A DNA stretch of 64,000 bases, taken from NCBI GenBank assembly GCA_963976695.1, contig CAXBMB010000006.1:1-64000 (forward strand), written 5' to 3'. The DNA is from CAXBMB01 sp963976695 (GTDB taxonomy: Bacteria; Pseudomonadota; Alphaproteobacteria; Kiloniellales; DSM-21159). Shown here one piece after another: positions 54,492 to 62,408 of this stretch. Both the position numbers and the translations under genes were made by a program. The first letter of the stretch is position 1; the number at the start of each line of letters is the position of its first letter. The notes beneath the pieces were generated by a model. The model saw only the letters and a program-made list of their open reading frames with translations. It ran no database searches and was not told the DNA's origin.

Positions 54492-55577
54492 ATGCGAATC
54501 ATGCAGGTGATGGCCGGTGCTCAAACCGGCGGGGCTGAAACTTTCTTCGTCAATCTTGTCGCCGCCTTTCAGCGCGCCGGACTTCCGCAGCAGGTCGCCA
54601 TTCGCCACAACCCGGCGCGGGCCGAAGCCCTCCGCGCCCACGGGGTATCGCCGCTGGAGCTTCCTTTCGGCGGGCTCCTCGACTTCACCACGCGCTCGGC
54701 GCTGAAAATGACCGCCCAGGCTTTCGCGCCGGATGTGGTGCTGTGCTGGATGAGCCGGGCCAGTCGCGCCATGCCCAAAGGCAACTACAGCAAGCTGGCG
54801 CGGATCGGCGGCTACTACAAAATTAAATACTTCAAGGGCTGCGACGGCTTGGTTTTCAACGCCCCCGGTTTGCAAACCCACCTTATTTCCCAAGGCTGGC
54901 CGGCGGACAGAAGCCACTTGATCCCCAATTTCAGTCCGCTGCCCGACCCGCCAGCCGCGCTGGCGGCCTATCCCGACGAACAGGAAGCCCGTGCGTTCGA
55001 ACGCACGGCGATGCGCCAATCGCTTGCCACGCCAGCGGACGCCCGGGTCTTTCTGGCATTGGGCCGTCTGCACCCGGTCAAGGCCCATGATGTACTGCTC
55101 CAGGCGCTGGCTCGCGAGCCCCGTGCCTGGCTATGGCTGGCCGGCGATGGACCCGAGCGGGAAAAATTGACCCAACTGTCGCAACAGTTGGGATTGCAGG
55201 ACCGTGTTCGCTTCCTGGGCTGGCGCGAGGATCGGAGCACGCTGTTTCGCGCGGCCGATTTCTGCGTCCACCCTTCGCGCAGCGAACCCTTTGGAAATGT
55301 CGTGCCGGAAGCCTGGGTTCACCAGCGGCCTTTGATCGCCACCCTGGCGCAGGGACCGGCGCATTTCGTCGCCGATGGCAAGGATGGCCTGCTGGTCCCC
55401 TGCGACGACCCCGACAGCTTGGCGCACGCCCTCACCCGCCTGCTGGACGAGCCGGAGACCGCCGCCAGCCTGGTGCGCGCCGGCCTAAACGCCTACCAGG
55501 CCACCTTCACCGAAGAGGTTTGCGTCGCGGCCTATCTGCGGCTGTTCGAAAGCTACCGACACGCCGCGAGCAGCTAA
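54492..55577 (+). CDS. GT4-family glycosyltransferase
   Basis: GT-B-fold retaining glycosyltransferase, 361 residues, cytoplasmic or peripheral membrane. The N-terminal acceptor domain starts MRIMQVMAGAQTGGAETF, typical of GT4. The C-terminal donor domain has FLALGRLHPVKAHDVLLQAL, the LAGDGPEREKL loop and HPSRSEPFGNVVPEAW (the E-x7-E motif region). The donor is a nucleotide sugar. Two more glycosyltransferases lie 5 kb downstream on the opposite strand, suggesting a role in surface glycan (LPS core or capsule), but the exact product is unknown. The TetR-type gene follows in the same direction. Confidence 0.88.
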   Translation: MRIMQVMAGAQTGGAETFFVNLVAAFQRAGLPQQVAIRHNPARAEALRAHGVSPLELPFGGLLDFTTRSALKMTAQAFAPDVVLCWMSRASRAMPKGNYSKLARIGGYYKIKYFKGCDGLVFNAPGLQTHLISQGWPADRSHLIPNFSPLPDPPAALAAYPDEQEARAFERTAMRQSLATPADARVFLALGRLHPVKAHDVLLQALAREPRAWLWLAGDGPEREKLTQLSQQLGLQDRVRFLGWREDRSTLFRAADFCVHPSRSEPFGNVVPEAWVHQRPLIATLAQGPAHFVADGKDGLLVPCDDPDSLAHALTRLLDEPETAASLVRAGLNAYQATFTEEVCVAAYLRLFESYRHAASS

Positions 55578-55727
55578 ACCGAAATTTTCTTCCGCCGGTC
55601 CATGACGCCGGCGGGCAAACGACCCGGCGGCCGCCACGGCCTGTGGCAACGTCGCCTTGCTTGCCTTCCTTCGCCCTACCCGCTAGATAGCTATGATAGA
55701 TGCAGAATTTACTGCTGGGAGATTGTC

Positions 55728-56309
55728 TTGTCCGACGATGAACGCAACGAAAATCTACGTCAGAACAGCCGTCGTGAAGAGGTTTTGACCGCCGCGGCTC
55801 AACTCTTCTCACGCAACGGCTATGACTCCACTTCCATGCGGGATATTGCTTCGGCGGTCGGTATGTTGCCCGGGTCTCTCTACTACCACTTCCCCTCCAA
55901 GGAAGAGCTTTTCGTCGCCATTCACGACGCCGGCGTCGAGCAGATCTACAATGGCGTGGAACAGGCCATCAAGAATATTAGCGCCCCCTGGGAGCGGCTG
56001 GAGGCCGCCGCCGTGGCTCATCTGCAAGCCATCTTGGTGGAGGAGTCCTTTGCCGCGGTGATGACCCAGCTTTATCCCAGCCGTCTGGCCCGGGTCAGCG
56101 CGACGCTGATCGACCAACGCAACCGCTACGAAGCAATCTACCGCGAGATCATCGAGCAATTGGACCTGACGGCGCGTGACAAGAAATACCTGCGCTTGTC
56201 GCTGCTCGGCGCCATGAATTGGACGCTGCGCTGGTATAAGCCAACCGGCGATAGTCCGGAAGAAATTGGCAAGAGCTTTGTCGGGCTGTTCCGCAACAAG
56301 CAGGATTGA
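55728..56309 (+). CDS. TetR/AcrR-family transcriptional regulator
   Basis: One-component repressor-type regulator, about 193 residues. The N-terminal helix-turn-helix is clear (REEVLTAAAQLFSRNGYDST, then MRDIASAVGMLPGSLYYHFPSKEELF). The C-terminal ligand domain is helical and unassigned. The TTG start at 55728 was chosen because GGGAG precedes it and conservation begins with DDERNENLRQNSRREEVL; the frame upstream lacks similarity. The adjacent 259 bp gap before the three-domain fusion gene contains an inverted repeat that could be its operator, which would make the fusion gene its target. Ligand unknown. Confidence 0.86.
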   Translation: MSDDERNENLRQNSRREEVLTAAAQLFSRNGYDSTSMRDIASAVGMLPGSLYYHFPSKEELFVAIHDAGVEQIYNGVEQAIKNISAPWERLEAAAVAHLQAILVEESFAAVMTQLYPSRLARVSATLIDQRNRYEAIYREIIEQLDLTARDKKYLRLSLLGAMNWTLRWYKPTGDSPEEIGKSFVGLFRNKQD

Positions 56310-56498
56310 GCCGCGCCTCTAACCTCGCGACCCTGCCTTGCGCCCCTTCTCTCGCCCCCTTTCCCGCACAGCCCATCCCTACCCACCAATTGCCGGGCTT
56401 GGCCAGATTTGCCCTGGTGATCCAGCCGGAATCAACCGCGCCGGAGATCGGCAAAGGGCCGCCACAACCTGAAACTAAAGCAGGAAATTATAACGCAG

Positions 56499-56517
56499 TT
56501 ACGGTATGTTATCGTAA
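56499..56517 (+). promoter_or_regulatory. candidate TetR-type operator upstream of the fusion gene
   Basis: TTACG-N9-CGTAA is a 19 bp inverted repeat inside a short AT-rich island (about 56485-56530) in otherwise GC-rich sequence, about 50 bp before the fusion gene start. The size suits a TetR dimer. No pairing with a defined -35/-10 could be fixed. Confidence 0.4.
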
Positions 56518-56568
56518 ATCGCATAAAATATCCCTTTTCCGACCTCCGGCAAGAATGAGCCCACCGCC

Positions 56569-59500
56569 ATGCGCCTGTTTCAAACCCCGCCGCCCGCCTT
56601 TGACGCCAGCGCCGCCGCCGCCCTGGCGCAGGAACTTTTCGCCGTTGAGGGCCAAGCCCGACTTCTGGCCAGCGAGCGCGATCAGAATTTCAAGGTGACC
56701 GCCCTGGACGGCCGCCGCTTCGTTCTGAAAATCGCCAATCCGGCTGAGCAGCGCGCCCGCCTGGACTGCGAAAACGCCGCCCTTGCCCATCTGCGGCGTC
56801 AAGATCCCAGCCTGCCCCTGCCAACGCCGCAGCCAACCCGGGACTGCCAGGACACCATCGCGCAAGCCCGGGACCCCGAGGGGGCCGACTGCCTGGTCCG
56901 GCTGTTCAGCTACCAGGAAGGTCGGGTGCTGGCCGACGCACCGAAAAACCCGGCGCAACTGACCGCCTTGGGGGCGACGCTCGGCAGACTGAGCCGCGCC
57001 CTGCAAGGCTTTCATCATCCCGCCGCCCACCGACCGGATTTTCCCTGGAACCTAGATGAAGTGTCCCAGCTGGCGGCGCTGCTGCCCTATCTTTCGGATG
57101 CGCGGGATCGCGACCTGGTGGCGCGCTTCCTGCAACACTTCGAGCGGCACGGCCGCGCCCGATACGAGGGGCTGCGCCGGGCGGTGATCTACAACGACGC
57201 CAATGACCACAACGTCTTGGTTGACGGCGACCAAATCAGCGGACTAATTGACTTCGGCGATATGGTTTTCTCGCGCCAAATCAATGAATTGGCGGTCTGT
57301 TTGGCCTATTCGCTCATGGGTCAGGAATCACCGTTGCAAGCCGCCGTTCCGCTGATCAAGGCCTACCATCACGCCTTTGCCCTGCAAGCAGAAGAGGTGG
57401 CGCTGCTGTATGATCTGGTGGCCCTGCGGCTTTGCATCTCGCTGTGCCTTTCCGCCAAGCACGGCCAGGCCCGGCAGGACAACGACTATCTGTTGATCAG
57501 CCAGGCGCCGGCGCGCACATTGCTGCGGGCGCTGGGCGCGATGAACCGTGACTTTGTTCATGCGGTGTTTCGCCAGGCCTGCGGATGGTCGCCGGTGGCC
57601 CACGCGCCGGCTGTGCTGGCCTGGCTCACCCAGCAGCAGGGAACTTTTCATCCCCTGCTGGGCTTTGATCTTTTCACCGCGCAAAAGGCGGTGATCAACC
57701 TGAGCGCTGGCAGCGAAGACCTGGCCAATCTGGGAAGCACCCCGGCGCAGGCCGAAGCCTATATCGCCGGTCTGTCGCGCGAACGGGGGGCGCACGCGGT
57801 CGTCGGGCTCTATCACGAGGACCGCAGCGTCTATCAAAGCGAAAACTTCGTCTCGGACAACGATCCGGCCGATCGGCGGTCTGTCCACCTGGGCATCGAT
57901 CTCTTTGGCCCACCGGGCACGGCGCTTTACGCACCGCTGGATGGCGAAGTGGTCAGCGCCGTGGATAACGCCATCGCGCTCGACTATGGCCCCACGATCA
58001 TCCTGCGTCACAAGGCAGGGCCACAAGGACCTGTTTTCTATACATTGTATGGGCACTTGAGCCGCCAATCCCTGGGCCGGCTGACGCCCGGAACCCGGAT
58101 CGGCAAGGGACAGAAGTTCGCCGCCACCGGCGACAGCCAGGTCAATGGCGGCTGGGCGGCCCACGTTCATTTTCAAATCATCACCGACCTGCTGGGCAAC
58201 GACGGCAACTTCCCCGGCGCGGGCGAGCCGACGTGGATGCACATCTGGCGCGCCATCACCCCGGACGCCAATCTGATTTTGGGGATGCCCGAGGAAACCT
58301 TCGCGCAGCACGGCCGCAGCAAACCGCAGATCATGCGGGATCGGCAACGGCTTCTGGGACCCTCGCTGTCGGTCAACCACCGTGAAAACCCCTTGAAGAT
58401 TCTGCGCGGTCAAGGGGCATACCTGATTGACGAGAGCGGGCGCGCCTACCTGGACTGCGTCAACAACATCTCCCACGTCGGCCACGGCCACCCCAAGGTG
58501 GTCCAGGCGATCAGCCAGCAGGCGGCGCGGCTCAACACCAATTCACGCTATCTGCACGACAACATTGTTGACTATGCCGAGCGGCTGACCGCCCGCCTTC
58601 CCGAACCGCTTTCGGTCTGCTTCTTCGTCAACTCCGGCAGCGAGGCCAATGAGCTGGCCTTGCGCCTGGCGCGCAGCTACACCGGACGGCAGGCGGTGGT
58701 GGTGCAAGACCACGCCTACCACGGTCACAGCTCCAGCCTGATCGATATGAGCCCCTACAAATTTGACCGAAAGGGCGGTGCGGGGCAGCAAGATTGGGTG
58801 CGCAAGGCCAGCCTGCCCGACCCCTATCGCGGGCGCTTCAAGGGCTATGGCCTTGAAGCCGGTCGCGCCTATGCGCAAACCCTGCTGCCGGCGATTGAAG
58901 CGTTGGAAAAGGCCGGCAGGCCGCCGGCTCTTTTCATCGCCGAGTCCCTGCCCGGCGTGGGCGGGCAGATCATCTATCCCGACGGCTACCTCGCCGCGGC
59001 CTACGCAATCGCCCGGGCCAAGGGCCTGGTCTGCATCGCCGACGAGGTGCAGGTCGGTTTCGGGCGGGTCGGCGAAACCTTCTGGGGATTTGAGCTGCAG
59101 GGCGTTACCCCGGACATCGTGACGCTTGGCAAGCCGATCGCCAACGGCCACCCCATGGCCGCCGTGGTCACCACCCCGGCCATCGCGCAGGCTTTCGCCA
59201 ATGGGATGGAATATTTCAACTCCTTTGGCGGCAATCCGGTCTCCTGCGCCGCCGCGCTGGCGGTATTGGATGTCATTGCCGAAGAGGGCTTGCAGCAACA
59301 GGCCGCCGAGGTTGGCGCCCACACGCTGACCCGGCTGAAGGAACTGCAGACGCGCCACCGCCTGATCGGCGACGTGCGCGGCAAGGGCCTGTTTTTGGGG
59401 GCGGAACTGGTCAAGGATCGGGAAAGCCTGGAGCCCGCCACCGCGCAAGCAGCGCACATTGTTGGCCAGCTTCGCAATGCCGGCTATCTGCTGTCCACCG

Positions 59501-59607
59501 ACGGCCCCCTGGACAATGTGCTGAAATTGAAGCCTCCAATGGTGTTCAGCAAGCAACAGTCTGACCTGGTGATGGATGAGCTGGATCGGGTGCTGTCGGG
59601 TCTTTAG
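56569..59607 (+). CDS. three-domain fusion: kinase-like/M23 peptidase/class III aminotransferase
   Basis: A 1012-residue soluble protein with three full domains. Residues about 20-320 are an aminoglycoside-phosphotransferase/hydroxylysine-kinase-like fold, with catalytic Asp210, Asn215 and IDFGD (227-231). The usual His two residues before the Asp is Tyr208. Residues about 405-560 are an M23 (LytM-type) metallopeptidase with all zinc ligands: His440-x3-Asp444 and His532-x-His534. Residues about 600-1010 are a class III PLP aminotransferase with Asp825 (IADEVQ) and PLP Lys855 (TLGKPIANG). The outer domains resemble the human hydroxylysine kinase (HYKK) and phospho-lyase (PHYKPL) pair, so an ATP-dependent phosphorylation followed by PLP phospho-lyase elimination on an amino alcohol is plausible. 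No signal peptide is seen, which is odd for an M23 domain. Confidence 0.88.
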   Translation: MRLFQTPPPAFDASAAAALAQELFAVEGQARLLASERDQNFKVTALDGRRFVLKIANPAEQRARLDCENAALAHLRRQDPSLPLPTPQPTRDCQDTIAQARDPEGADCLVRLFSYQEGRVLADAPKNPAQLTALGATLGRLSRALQGFHHPAAHRPDFPWNLDEVSQLAALLPYLSDARDRDLVARFLQHFERHGRARYEGLRRAVIYNDANDHNVLVDGDQISGLIDFGDMVFSRQINELAVCLAYSLMGQESPLQAAVPLIKAYHHAFALQAEEVALLYDLVALRLCISLCLSAKHGQARQDNDYLLISQAPARTLLRALGAMNRDFVHAVFRQACGWSPVAHAPAVLAWLTQQQGTFHPLLGFDLFTAQKAVINLSAGSEDLANLGSTPAQAEAYIAGLSRERGAHAVVGLYHEDRSVYQSENFVSDNDPADRRSVHLGIDLFGPPGTALYAPLDGEVVSAVDNAIALDYGPTIILRHKAGPQGPVFYTLYGHLSRQSLGRLTPGTRIGKGQKFAATGDSQVNGGWAAHVHFQIITDLLGNDGNFPGAGEPTWMHIWRAITPDANLILGMPEETFAQHGRSKPQIMRDRQRLLGPSLSVNHRENPLKILRGQGAYLIDESGRAYLDCVNNISHVGHGHPKVVQAISQQAARLNTNSRYLHDNIVDYAERLTARLPEPLSVCFFVNSGSEANELALRLARSYTGRQAVVVQDHAYHGHSSSLIDMSPYKFDRKGGAGQQDWVRKASLPDPYRGRFKGYGLEAGRAYAQTLLPAIEALEKAGRPPALFIAESLPGVGGQIIYPDGYLAAAYAIARAKGLVCIADEVQVGFGRVGETFWGFELQGVTPDIVTLGKPIANGHPMAAVVTTPAIAQAFANGMEYFNSFGGNPVSCAAALAVLDVIAEEGLQQQAAEVGAHTLTRLKELQTRHRLIGDVRGKGLFLGAELVKDRESLEPATAQAAHIVGQLRNAGYLLSTDGPLDNVLKLKPPMVFSKQQSDLVMDELDRVLSGL

Positions 59608-59981
59608 CCTGCGACCGACTTGGAAAACCGTCAAACAACCTGAACGCGCCTTTACCTCGGGCAACCACCAGAATAAGATTGGGTGCCGGCGGTCGGCGGC
59701 GCAATGGCCAGCAGGCACGCCAGCACGGCACTGGCACGGACACTAGCGCGACACCGGGAGTGCGGGCTGGGACTGCGCCAGGGAGATAGCGGCGGAATGC
59801 CAGGGCGGCTGGAACGGCCTGGGTGGAACGGCGCTGGGACAATCTTGTGACCGGCATTCCCCGGGCTGGAAAACCCCCGCCGATCTCCCTATTTAAGGGG
59901 TGGTATCTTCCTGACCGGGGTTGCTGTGCCACGGCAGCAAACCGCAACCCTTTCAGGCTTTGCCGATACCTTGTTTATGTT
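59608..59981. other. 374 bp interval after the fusion gene
   Basis: No gene is supported. It contains irregular short direct repeats (GCACGCCAGCACGGCACTGG and similar, about 59710-59750) and GC-rich simple sequence. No terminator hairpin with a U-run was found after the fusion gene. Confidence 0.5.
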
Positions 59982-60338
59982 ATGCGGAAAAAAGACCTTC
60001 TCATGCGGCTACTTCTCCTTGCTGGTATTATCGGATTTGGTTTGATGTTGGCTGCGGTGCTGCTGTCGCCTCGGGCCAACGCCTATAGCCTCCCCAACTA
60101 TGACCGCAACAGCTATTGCAGCCAGCAGGCTGGCGCGCGCAGCGACGCCAAGCAAGTGATTGAGGGCTGTCTTGTGGCGGAGAAGCGATCACGCCAAACC
60201 GCAGAGTTGCGCTATGCCCAATCCCCCAATCTCGGTTATTGTGAGGGACTGGCCAGCAACGCGGGCGGCTCTTACCGGGTCCTCAAGCTTTGCCTGGAGC
60301 GCCAGGACAAGGACCACCCCCCCATTACGGTCAATTGA
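59982..60338 (+). CDS. small secreted protein with four cysteines, unknown function
   Basis: Predicted exported protein of about 118 residues (111 if the ATG at 60003 is used). A basic N terminus (MRKKDLLMRL) and hydrophobic core LLLAGIIGFGLMLAAVLL, followed by SPRANA, look like a signal peptide. The mature part (about 80 residues) is polar and holds four Cys (YCSQQ, GCLVAE, YCEGL, KLCLE), enough for two disulfides in the periplasm. No family was recognised. The frame extends upstream without signal-like features. It ends about 50 bp before the convergent glycosyltransferase gene. Confidence 0.68.
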   Translation: MRKKDLLMRLLLLAGIIGFGLMLAAVLLSPRANAYSLPNYDRNSYCSQQAGARSDAKQVIEGCLVAEKRSRQTAELRYAQSPNLGYCEGLASNAGGSYRVLKLCLERQDKDHPPITVN

Positions 60339-60387
60339 TCGGCAAGCAGGCGGCGGAACAGGCCGCCGACCCAAGCCGCAGCGCCGG

Positions 60388-61425
60388 TTAAGCTGGGATC
60401 TGGGCCTCGAAACGCTCGGCGACCCTGTCCCAGGTCCAGCTGCGTTGGCGGGCCAGCGCTTCCTGATGTTGCCGCTGCCAGAGTGCCGCATCGCCCAGCA
60501 ACGCGGTGGCGTGATCGACGAAGGCCGCATCATCTTCCGCAACAAAGCCGGTAATGCCGTCCACCACCCGCTCGGCCGTTGCCCCAATGGCCTGCACCAC
60601 CGCCGGAAGACCCAAGGTCTGGGCTTCGGCGACCGCCAGGCAATAGGTCTCGCCGATATCGCCGCGATACAGCAGCACGCGCGCCTTTTGGTACTCCCGC
60701 AACAGCTCGGACTTGGGCACCGGTTCGCGCAACACCACGCCCTTATCGGCCAAGGATCTGGCTTGATCGAGCACGCGGTTCATCGCCGCCGCCTTGTTGT
60801 CGCCCACCGCGCCATAGGTGGCCTTGCCGGAAAAAATATGCAGTTCAGCCTCGGGCATTGCCGGGTAAATACGGCGCGCCCAGAGGTCAAGCAGCCAGTC
60901 GAGCGATCGCAGCGGGTTGGAGACAAACAGCGCGCGCGGCTTGGGCAGGGCCTGGCGCGCCGGCGCGGCGGCATAGCTCCCGTTGACCCCCAAGGGTATC
61001 TGCAACAGACCGGCGCGCGGAATCCAGCTTGGCACCGTCGCGGCGTGACTGGGCCCCAGCGCGACAATCAGCGGCCGCCGCAGCGTCAGCTTCCAGAGGT
61101 AGCGCCATTTTTTCAGGTAGCCGCCGGGATTGTGGATCCAGAATAGGCAGCGCCGCGCCCGGGGAACGGCGCGCAAAAGCCGGTCCGAGCGATTGGCGAT
61201 GTAGAGATCCGCCTGATCGGGCAGGCCCTCGGCCAGTGGCAACCACTGCACGCCGTTGTGCCGCACAGCCGCGCGGCAACAGCAATAGGCCCGGACCCGG
61301 TGGCCGCGCGCAGCCAGCACCTCGGCCAGCATAATAAAGCTGGATTCCGCGCCGCCCAGCGGCTGCCGCGCCAAGGTTGTGCCGTCGAATTCAATGCCGT
61401 GGTCGGCCAACACGATATCAGCCAT
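60388..61425 (-). CDS. GT-B glycosyltransferase, group 1/GT4-like
   Basis: Glycosyltransferase of 345 residues. The N-terminal domain contains the PLGGAESSFIMLAEVLAARGH loop region typical of GT4 enzymes. The C-terminal donor domain includes ALFVSNPLRSLDWLLDLW and the nucleotide-sugar motif GETYCLAVAEAQTLGLP with its Glu pair. It overlaps the upstream GT2 gene by 8 bp, so both are translated together and likely act on the same glycan, possibly LPS core. Acceptor and sugar are unknown. Confidence 0.85.
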   Translation of the reverse strand: MADIVLADHGIEFDGTTLARQPLGGAESSFIMLAEVLAARGHRVRAYCCCRAAVRHNGVQWLPLAEGLPDQADLYIANRSDRLLRAVPRARRCLFWIHNPGGYLKKWRYLWKLTLRRPLIVALGPSHAATVPSWIPRAGLLQIPLGVNGSYAAAPARQALPKPRALFVSNPLRSLDWLLDLWARRIYPAMPEAELHIFSGKATYGAVGDNKAAAMNRVLDQARSLADKGVVLREPVPKSELLREYQKARVLLYRGDIGETYCLAVAEAQTLGLPAVVQAIGATAERVVDGITGFVAEDDAAFVDHATALLGDAALWQRQHQEALARQRSWTWDRVAERFEAQIPA

Positions 61426-62233
61426 GAGCCGAGTCTTCTCCCGGGTCTTTTCCCGCGCCTTCTCCCGCGCGATTTTCCAATTCGATGGCGGCCTTCAGGT
61501 AGGACAACAGCGGATAAAGCCCGGCGCAGAGCGCGATCAACAGACCGATTCGCCCTTCCCGGTAGCCCTTGCGCGCCAGATAGCACTTGATGAAGCGGGA
61601 AAAAAATCGACGAACATTATTGGCCAGCGACCCTATCTCGCCGCTGTCCAGCAGGTCCTTGGCCCGCGCCGTCGAATAGGCGTTGAGGCGGCGCAGCATG
61701 TCGGCGCTGTCCTTGTCCACAAGGTGAACCAGCCGCTCTTGGAGCACCGCGCCCTCCTTGCCGGTCAGGGTCAGCGAAGGATGCAGGCGTTGATCGCCCC
61801 AAACCTTGCTTCCCTTGCGAAACAGCCCCGGATAGGCCGCCTTGCCGAAACTGGCGCCCCAGCCATGCCGCACCAAGCGCGCGCCGACATAGTTGTCCAC
61901 CAAAATCAAATGCCGTGCGGCGCGCGAGGCCGCAACGGTCTGGCGGATTTCCGCCGCCAACGCCGATGAAACCAGTTCGTCGGCGTCCACCTCAAGAATC
62001 CAATCGCCCCGGCAGGCCGCGATACCGGCGTTGCGGCGCGGCCCTTCCAGTTCCCAGGCGCCTTCGACAAAGCGGTTGGTGAAGTCCTGGGAAATCTGCT
62101 TGGTGTTGTCGCTGCACTTGTCCAGCACCACAACAGTTTCGTCGGCGAAGGCCAGACGCGACAGGCAGGCGGCAATGCGTTCGGCTTCGTTATGGGCCAC
62201 CACCAGGGCGGAAAGCTTTATCTCGTTGTTCAT
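61418..62233 (-). CDS. GT2-family glycosyltransferase (WaaE/KdtX-like)
   Basis: GT-A-fold glycosyltransferase, 271 residues. ATG at 62233 was chosen because the conserved fold begins there (LSALVVAHNEAERI); the frame extends 37 codons upstream without similarity. Key features are ADETVVVLDKCSDNT and DWILEVDADELVS (the acidic metal-binding segment). A hydrophobic region (RIGLLIALCAGLYPLLSYL, about 230-250) near the C terminus probably attaches it to the membrane. The architecture matches the LPS core beta-1,4-glucosyltransferase group (WaaE/KdtX), giving an inferred role in core assembly. It overlaps the next glycosyltransferase by 8 bp. Confidence 0.86.
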   Translation of the reverse strand: MNNEIKLSALVVAHNEAERIAACLSRLAFADETVVVLDKCSDNTKQISQDFTNRFVEGAWELEGPRRNAGIAACRGDWILEVDADELVSSALAAEIRQTVAASRAARHLILVDNYVGARLVRHGWGASFGKAAYPGLFRKGSKVWGDQRLHPSLTLTGKEGAVLQERLVHLVDKDSADMLRRLNAYSTARAKDLLDSGEIGSLANNVRRFFSRFIKCYLARKGYREGRIGLLIALCAGLYPLLSYLKAAIELENRAGEGAGKDPGEDSAHG

Positions 62234-62408
62234 CTCGGCCCGACCGTTCCCGTTCGGCTGTCGGCGGCAACAGCCCACCACACTCCAGCGTTCAAACCAT
62301 CTACGTGGCTGCGGCGGCCAGGTCAAACCTTTGCGCGCCCGCACGCGCCGACGATTGGGGCCGATAATTGAGGCCGACGATTGGGAAGGGCCGCCTGGGG
62401 CGCGGAAC

